This document shows, in pieces, positions 56,853 to 64,000 of a DNA stretch of 64,000 nucleotides (its first letter is position 1; each line of letters starts with the position of its first letter). Under the pieces are notes generated by a model. It searched no databases. It was not told the origin of the DNA and saw nothing but the letters and a program-made list of their open reading frames with translations. A program made the translations under genes and the position numbers. The stretch covers positions 71,298,682-71,362,681 of the forward strand of contig NC_086386.1 in the NCBI RefSeq assembly GCF_036588685.1, read 5' to 3'. Origin of the DNA: Mytilus trossulus. Taxonomy: Eukaryota > Mollusca > Bivalvia > Mytilida > Mytilidae.

Positions 56853-57835
56853 TTGGAGAAAACATATGATGGTTGCCCTTCAATGTTTTGATCTTGGACA
56901 TTAATGAGACATTGTCGATGAATGCAAATTCACAGGCCGGTTGATGAATAGTTGAACTGTCCTAATAAATCCATGACACAAAATTGCCAAAAAATTCAAA
57001 CTTCCTATTTGTTGTTTTTTTATTATGATTATTATTTAGTTTGTCTTACAATTTATCTTTATTTGTATAACGAAGGTAATCTGGAGTCATTGGAAATATT
57101 ACGAGTGATTTCAATGGATTTGGGTTATCTTTTATCTGGTATATCGAATTCCTAAATCTATATCTGTTGGTTTCTTTCGAATATTTAATAACTAAATCAC
57201 ATATTAATGTGCAAATGATTTATATTTCAGAGTATTTTTAATGAAAACAAAACATGTGAAATTTCGCTAATGAAATCATAATATATATTTTGATGACGAA
57301 GCAAGAAAGATGTTACACGAACAACATCAAGATATTTATACTGTGCATAATCAATTACATCATCACAGAAAAACAATGTTGTATAATTAGCTAACATCAC
57401 CAAAGTACATAATTTGTTTTTATATTTGAATACTATAGTATAGATATATCGTGATGAAATATAATACTAATTAAAAATGAATTCCATACTCTGCATATAC
57501 TTCAAACGAAACATATCTATATTTATGATAATATCTATTTTTGAAATTATTTGACGAAATTTCCTTTCAATGCCATAAAAAGTTATTGTATTAAACTTAA
57601 ACTGAAGAAACACAGCACGAGTGGTATGTGGTCGGTACCATCAATCAGCCAGAACCACCCATAATGAATCCGTTCACTTAAACATACTTAACTTCTTTTT
57701 TGAGGAACACTATTTATCTATATTATCTTATACCTATACCAAACCAGTAACAAGTTATATGGATAATTATAAATACATTTTCAAGATCTCAATATCTACG
57801 TCTTCAAGTGTAAGCATCATAATTGCACTTATTAA

Positions 57836-57950
57836 AAAGATGTTGTATGAATGCCAAAGAGACAACTCCCCACAAGACACCAAATACCACAGAAGTTGAC
57901 AACTATAACAATAGACAAAACCCATATGGTATAGTCAGGATTCAATCGTT
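57836..57950 (+). repeat. Common repeat, TGGTATGATTGCC family, fragment
   Basis: It reads AAGATGTTGTATGAATGCC, CAAAGAGACAACTCCCCACA, TGACAACTATAACAATAG and CCCATATGGTATAGTCAG. It is inserted in one copy of the segmental repeat. Confidence 0.65.
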
Positions 57951-59528
57951 CTTTATTCACATATAGTTCTGATGGCCAGGTTATCAATATTAACCTAAAC
58001 TTGTAAACAAAACTTCTCGATGAAATGTTTGGTGTGAATGCCGAATTGAAACACGACCAATACAAATAGAACAAGTCAAGGCTTATGCCATGCAATCTGC
58101 TAAAGGAAATGTAAACGTTAACATTCCGTCAGAATATTATTGATATGTAAGGTCATAGGTCATCAGAAATTAATCGATCTACGAATAATCATCATCGCCG
58201 ACCTTTGAATACGTCAAATATAGCTGTGGTGTTTCCGTAACAAACAATTTGTTGATATCGCAGAGAGAGCTCCATACCACATCGTTTGGATATACGAGTT
58301 GTATATACATGACATTATATATACTTCATGATAACAAAATAAGGTGTTTTACATTCATATACAACTGAAGATAAACCTACACGATACTTTCTATGCAAAA
58401 CACTTAATAAAGACAGCAAGTTTCTTTTGATGTTCCTTTGGAATTTCAAACAAAACAACGGTCTGGATCTTGATTCGTTGTTTAAGATGATTTAATTACA
58501 TTACTGTCAATACAAATAACGATACATCGATTGGTCTTCCATTTTGATCTTTTATGATTTTTTTCTCGAGTCCCACTGATGCGACGTATGAAGAGAAAAA
58601 CCACGACTGACAAACTATTGTTAATCGCTTATTCATGTTCACTATTCTCTATTCTGTTATTGCTATATGAAGCTTTGAAAATATATGGCATATAAATGCA
58701 GATAATTTAATTTGTCATAACTTATAATTATTGTTTGCATATTTTTTCAAATTTTTATCGTACTTGAAAAATACATGTAAACTTTCGCTGATGATTTTAT
58801 AATTAATTGATGACGAATTAATAAAGATGTTACATGACAAACATCAATAAATATGTAACTTGCATAATCAATTATATTAACAAAGAAAACAGTGTTGCAA
58901 ATTAGCTAGTTTCACGAAAGTACTTTACTTGCTTTGATGTTCAAATATATCAATATCATAATGAAAAATTATATTAATAAAAAAAAATGAAACGTCCACA
59001 GTTTCTGTAGACAATACTCTATATCTACCTCATACGAGACATATTTATGTTTATGAAAAAGATATATTGAAATGATGTGAACGAAATGTCCTATCGATGC
59101 CAGAACAAATTCTTGTATCAAACAAGAATGGGAAGTCTTGGGTGACCTTGGGCTGTTCTCTGCTTTATGGTCGGGTTGTTGTCGCTTTGACACATTCCCC
59201 ATTTCATTTCTCATTTTAATTTGTCTTCCAATTTTATTTTTCATTTCCTGATTCGATTCCTCTGATGAGTCATTTGTATAGAAGACGAACGTCTGGCAAA
59301 CTTAATTATTGCTTTGTAAAGAATAGTATTCCATATCGTGATGTCTTTAATTAAAGTTTGGCAAATAAATGTCATACTAAATGAAGATTATTTAATGTGC
59401 CTTATATAAATGAAATGCTGCTAATGCCATTTGTATACCAAGCAACAACGACATTTGTTTCACATTTACACGTATACAAAATACGGGTTTTATCTAACGT
59501 AATCATAGGTTTGAACTTTTATTAAATG

Positions 59529-60565
59529 TATATGTTGCGTACAAGTTATCATTTTGTACAAATTATAATATGTACAAAAAGTGCTTGCTTGTTCAAATTA
59601 CAATTTGTACAACATAAGACTTAATTTCACTTATAACTTGTACAATATTTAGCATGTGATGTTTTTAACATGGTCATTAACAAAAGTAAAAGTTAAGGTG
59701 TTAAAAGAATTGGCTAGTATCGTTGATCAACAGGTTGAATTCTATCAAGAAGTTCAGCAATTTCCTGAGTTTAAGACATCTAATTACAACTATCTTTATA
59801 TTGAGATTAATGGCACGGATGAAAACACAGATGCTGAATCGGTGGAATCAGACAGAGAACTTAACGATTCTGGATCAACTAGTACAACTATTGAAGTTGT
59901 ATCAGAGGAAGTCGAAACCCCAACCATTCGTGCAAGAAAACGTGCATTTCTGGCCAACAAATCCAAGCAGATGTCCTTACAAGAAATACAAAAACAGAAA
60001 CTGATTGATTTATCTGTTGGATACAACGTTATTATCCCAATACCACAATATGACCGAGCACCGACCGATCCGAAAAATAAACAAGGTGTTGGTGTAGAAG
60101 TAGGACATTTTGTGTAGGGACAATAGCTGGTAATTTATCAGGAGTCTTAAGCAGAAATTAATTCGAATAAATTAGTAACTCTTCTTTGTCCGTTACACAA
60201 ATTCCAGATTTACTACTTCCACCATGGGAAGCTGTGAAATTTTTTTCAAAACTGGTGGACAGGGTTATCTCTCTTGCAAATGTAAAAGTGGTTGTAACAA
60301 TTCGAGGTGTAAATGCAAAACACAGAATGTATTGACGTGTAATTCACGGTGTCATGGTTTGCTCACCTGTTCCAACAAATAAGAGCACTATATAGTTTTG
60401 TATTCTATTGTAAATAGAAGTATCAGTGTGCTTTATATTGATTCGTAATTAAAATTATTTTTATCAATTGATGTGAAAATAATTATATGTAAAATATTGT
60501 TCATAAGTGAAATTATGTGTACAAATTTTAAATTGTACAAAATGATAACTAATACACAACATATA
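59529..60565 (+). mobile_element. TIR element carrying a KRBA2-like integrase C-terminal remnant
   Basis: The left end TATATGTTGCGTACAAGTTA, then TCATTTTGTACAA (from 59529), is mirrored at the right by TTGTACAAAATGATAACT, then AATACACAACATATA (to about 60565), an inverted repeat of about 35 bp with few mismatches. Subterminal TGTACA palindromes recur inside the left end (59556-59645). Enclosed is a broken C-terminal integrase-type coding region (59656-60382). Integrase-type proteins between inverted repeats are the hallmark of Ginger-class DNA transposons, so a Ginger-like or related cut-and-paste element is the working interpretation. A target duplication was not identified. Confidence 0.65.
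59656..60382 (+). pseudogene. KRBA2-like integrase C-terminal region, frameshifted
   Basis: The first frame, 59656-60117 (153 codons), has an acidic Ser/Asp/Glu-rich linker (residues about 50-90), a basic segment (RARKRAFLANKSKQM) and the conserved block VGYNVIIPIPQYDRAPTDPK. It stops at 60115-60117. The next expected segment appears in another frame just downstream (GTIAGNLSGVLSRN). The Cys-rich tail is then in frame from 60224 to 60382: GGQGYLSCKCKSGC, then CKCKTQNVLTC and SRCHGLLTCSN. This order (linker, VGD-VxIPxPxxDR, ysRNqF, GGQG plus Cys-rich tail) is the known C-terminus of KRBA2-like transposon integrases. The DDE catalytic core that should precede it is absent. The piece is non-functional. 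Confidence 0.75.
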
Positions 60566-62205
60566 TGAAAAATTCGTAAACTGTCGCAAAAGGTTAACAC
60601 AAATTCAATACGAGTTTTTAAACTATCGATACCTGATATTCTGAATTTCGAAATTTACCGATGCAGTGAAATATATTCTCTGTTCGCCTTTGATAGGTAT
60701 AACATGTTGATGTCGTTATTTACGTCTGTTTATGTGGACTTTTGGAAGCTCATTTTAATTGTGAGATAGTTTAGTAAAATTTTACTTTTCTAATGCAGAA
60801 TATAGGATATTATCATTTTAAAATTTTTATTTAATCATTATAATATATTATACTCGTCTTAATATCTACCCAACAATGTTATATCTAAATTTTCGGGAGT
60901 AATTTGTTGTTCTTCTCTGGTCTCTAAATCACGTCAATGAGATATCATGGCATTAAATCGCCTTGTACTATTCCCAACGCACTAGACCACTCGACTGTCT
61001 AAGCTCTATACAACTAATAAAGCTCTCATCAGTTTTTGTCTAGCTTTTTAGTTTTTATACATCAGATCACACGTGATGGTGTTACGAGGCTGCACACACA
61101 TTCTATATATACATAATTGTTCCAATCCAATTCAACAATGATATACTAACCAGCAAATGTTAAATGAACTGGATCGTCCATACTGTATGATACTACTCAG
61201 ATAAGGTAGTTTATTAAGATAGTAACTAATAAGATATGTAAATTCATAGTATCTTTATTTCTAATATGCTTTTAAAGTTACATTTTGAATTCCGCTTATG
61301 CAATCACAATTAATATATTGATGATTTTTTAAGAAAGATGTTACACGTACATCATCAAGAAGTACATAACTTGAAAAATCAATTAGATAAACAATGGAAG
61401 ACAAAGGCTGTAACTATTCGATGTTGCGTGATTAGCTAGTATCAGCAAAGTACTTTTAATGTGCTTGCCTTACTGACTATGTATCAGAATACCTTATCAA
61501 TATCATAATAACATACTTTTTTGTTTAGCAATATAATATTTCCCACAGAAAGTAACCAAAAGTTAGCGTGCAATAAATTCCTATATTGCACTAGTGCAAT
61601 AAGTCTTCAAAATTCATGACGTCTACTGTTATAGTTATGTTCGAAAAAGTTATTTCATTTCACTGTTTATACATATTGATAGTTCAATCATAGGTTTGAA
61701 CGTTGTTTTCAGTTTAGACTTGTATATATTTTATCTATATTTCTAGTGTACTTTAAAAGATCGGTGTGAAATTCCGCTGACTATATCATAATTAATATAT
61801 ATTTATAACGAAGTATGAAAGATGTTACACGTACATTATCAAGAAGTACATAATATGATAATCACTATTAATTTAAGCATAATTAGCTTGTATCATCAAA
61901 GTACTTTTAATTTCAATTCATATCTGAAGATATATTGGAATGCGTTATCAATATTATGTAATAACATATGTTTTCGTTTATGTTAACCATATTCCACACA
62001 TATATCAGACAACTTACCTGCTTACTTACTTACAGGACAAAATTTAACATTAGAAATTAAAGGGTAATATCACAAATTGTATAAACCATTAAGTTACTAT
62101 TGTATATAGAAAATAAAAAGGAAGTAACGTATTAAAAATGTAAAATCTTTCCGCATTTGATCTGATCTAGACGAAAATGTTTTTTTTCAAATTGATAATA
62201 AAAAG
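60566..62205. other. Intergenic, segmental-repeat copies, no gene
   Basis: It contains two of the GATGTTACACGTACA units (about 61334 and 61816). The rest is AT-rich, without coding signal. Confidence 0.5.
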
Positions 62206-62640
62206 GAAGATATGATATGACTGCCAATGAAACAATTCTCCACACGAGACTAAAATGACATTAAAATTAATAGCTATACGTCACCGTTCGACTTCCAAAA
62301 ATGAGCAAAGCCAATACCGCATACTCAGCTATAAAAGTTCTTGAAAAGACAATGTAAAATAATTCAAACAAGAAAACTAACAGCTTAATTTATGTAAAAG
62401 AAAAGAACGAAAAACAATTATGTACCTTATATTAACGACAACCACTAAATTACAGGCTCGTGACTTGGGCCAGGCACATACAAAGAGAATGTGGTGGGGT
62501 TAAACAAATCCTCACCATTCTCCTAGTTATCAATTGTATGCAGCTTTGGTTTTTTTCAATTTAGCATTTCATCTCCTTGGATTTGAGCGCCCTGGATGTG
62601 TCCTTTTGAGAGGAAACGCGAGTCTGGCGAATATTGTCTT
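62206..62640 (+). repeat. Common repeat, TGGTATGATTGCC family, plus GTCTGGCG tail repeat
   Basis: 62206-62520 reads GAAGATATGATATGACTGCC, CACCGTTCGACTTCC, the CATACTCAGCTATAAAAG core and GACTTGGGCCAGGCACATA. 62540-62640 matches another common repeat (CATTTCATCTCCTTGGATTT, GAGGAAACGCGAGTCTGGCG). The 126- and 73-codon frames over it start in repeat sequence and are hydrophobic by T-richness; they are not called. Confidence 0.7.
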
Positions 62641-63750
62641 TATATCTTTTCTGCCTTTTTGTTACATATTTGTTTGTTTGGTGCTGATTATTATTATAAC
62701 ACAATGTTTACTTCTATATCCTTTTTTATTTTTTGCTTGTTGTGTCTGTTTGTTTTGTTCACACATTGTTGTCAAAGTGATCAAATTGAATGTGACTGTC
62801 ATACAATCAAAGGTTAAGATGGCTATAAAACCAGGATCAATCCATTATTTCCTTCAATACAAAATGCCTTTACCAAGTTGTTTGATGTGTTTGAGCTTTG
62901 AATTTGTCAGTTGATTCTAGGCTTTTCGTTGAATTTCCTCTGAGTTCAGAATGTTTGTGATTTTACTATTTGCTGATTAAACTATAATATCCATAAGAAT
63001 TGAAGACATTTTACTAACAGTTAAAGGAAGAAACACGTTTAACAATATTTGCTTATTCAGTAAATATCAAGACAGAAAAACAACATGTGTCACTAATCGG
63101 TGTTATAAACCACGCAGATCATTCACTTTGTACTTTTATTTAACTTAGTATTTAAGTAGCCACTGTATTTCAAAAGTCATCCTTCTATCTACGGCTCTGC
63201 TATTACACATATTGGTAAGTTTTCATCTATTTTCCTACAAACGATATTCTAGTTGTCTAAATTTATTCGATACAATTAAAATGGTTATAACAATTCAATC
63301 AGATAAATTTTGACTTATCTTGTTTACTGAGAGCTGTAGTGTTCCAAATTATGAAGTTGAAATCATTCCTTCGTAGATTTTACGGCCGCCATTTTGTTTG
63401 CTGAGAGATATTGACACGCACAACAAAACGTAAATGTGCAAGTAAAAAAAATTGAAAAACAACATGCTTCCCTTACTTAAGGAGGTAGATATAAGTTAAG
63501 AGAAATACCTCTTAAAATTATCAGTACTTTTAATTCAACCATTTAAGAAATATATATTCTAAGCTTCTATGTTACAAAGATACCATCTGTTTAAGTTTAA
63601 TGCTTAAAATATATTGATGAAACTTGACTTTTACAAACGAACCACCGATTTAAAGAGTTATCACCCTTAGATAAGTAATATACCTTTTTTCTTTCTGGAA
63701 GTCCGAGTACCTTCCCCGATTTTAACATATAAACAGTGAACTACATTTTC
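62640..63750. other. Intergenic, no gene seen
   Basis: AT-rich sequence with no recognised element. Frames are short or low complexity. Confidence 0.45.
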
Positions 63751-63754
63751 ATTT

Positions 63755-63965
63755 TTTTACATAAATAAGGCCGTTAGTTTTCTCGCTTGAATTGTTTTAC
63801 ATTGTCTTATTTGGGCCTTTTATAGCTGACTATATGCGGTATGGGCTTTGCTCATTGTTGAAGGCCGTACGGTGACCTATAGTTGTTAATGGTTGTGTCA
63901 TTTTGCTCTTTTGTGGAAGTTGTCTCATTGGCAATCATAACACATCTTCTTTTTTATATACTATG
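63755..63965 (-). repeat. Common repeat, TGGTATGATTGCC family, minus copy
   Basis: It reads AATAAGGCCGTTAGTTTTCT, GCTGACTATATGCGGTATGG and GTACGGTGACCTATAGTTGT, ending CATTGGCAATCATAACACAT. It is nearly identical to 39230-39415. Confidence 0.85.
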
Positions 63966-64000
63966 GTCTTGATAAGTTATGCTCGTTATCAAAATAGTTT

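Larger units (their letters stand above)
53720..62000 (+). repeat. Multi-copy diverged segmental repeats (non-coding)
   Basis: The phrase GAAAGATGTTACACGTACAACATCAA or a close variant occurs at about 53876, 55108, 57305, 58826, 61334 and 61816. Each is followed by (AAATA)CATAACTTGCATAATCAATTATAT and preceded by an AATTCC-ACT/GCTGAT segment. Further shared segments are TGAAATTCCACAGTTTCT (54032, 55269, 58983), the ACGAAACAT...GATATG...GAAATGTCCT segment (55316, 57505, 59034) and a ~250 bp stretch at 55700-55900 matched by 58000-58190. The order is kept, so the region grew by repeated duplication of a 1.2-2.3 kb unit. It has no conserved frame. The element at 59529-60565 is embedded in it. Confidence 0.7.

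Noticed and set aside
59796..60026. Minus-strand 76-codon and shifted plus-strand 93-codon frames
   Set aside because: Shadows of the integrase-tail frame at 59656-60117.
62534..62914. 126-codon plus-strand frame rich in F, L, I, V
   Set aside because: It begins in a common repeat and its hydrophobicity follows from T-rich DNA; no domain or splice context.

Overview
The window reads as an intron-rich, AT-rich, repeat-saturated animal genome, most likely a marine mussel (Mytilus or a close relative). The basis is the dense scatter of interspersed families that I recognise, from memory, as ubiquitous in Mytilus DNA (cores such as TGGTATGATTGCCAATGAG, GGTATGAGTGCCAATGAGAC and TGCCACATGTGGAGCAGGAT), plus one multi-exon gene of a family that is expanded in bivalves. 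No operons, bacterial ribosome-binding sites or rRNA were seen. The only tRNA-like sequences are the heads of two SINEs.

Two spliced genes can be reconstructed by hand. Gene 1 (+, 4206-20046) has 11 exons and encodes 581 aa; its C-terminal ~190 residues look like the MIEAP (mitochondria-eating protein, SPATA18) C-terminal domain. Gene 2 (-, 37008-24208) has 5 exons, one of them only 21 nt, and encodes about 390 aa: a short beta-rich N-terminal module, an acidic linker and a long Ser/Pro-rich tail. I cannot name its family. The 3' ends of the two genes face each other (convergent) across about 4.2 kb of repeats.

The rest is mobile-element territory. The best-supported items are: a TTAA-flanked inverted-terminal-repeat element present twice in opposite orientation (1949-2568, 37470-38074); a ~100 bp mini-element (1671-1770); a hAT-like element and a foldback element nested in one older repeat (15000-16960); a decayed Penelope-like reverse transcriptase antisense in a gene 1 intron (12311-13270); a MULE-like transposase C-terminal remnant (45559-45800); and a TIR-bounded element at 59529-60565. 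That last element carries only the C-terminal part, with a Cys-rich tail, of a KRBA2-like integrase protein. Other structures are a 788 bp TIR element full of CCGTT/AACGG words (49981-50768), a 71 bp near-loopless palindrome (46479-46549), a 590 bp array of TTAGCTAAGTTGTTATAAC-type palindromic words (42874-43485), several exact tandem arrays (73 bp x4, 45 bp x5) and long G/C homopolymers. From 53.7 to 62 kb the DNA consists of several diverged copies of one non-coding unit.

For gene organisation the most unusual feature is a threefold tandem copy of an 86-87 bp block spanning the splice acceptor and start of gene 1 exon 5. Only the last copy gives a usable exon. All coordinates were derived by eye; splice sites rest on GT/AG, reading-frame continuity and protein plausibility.
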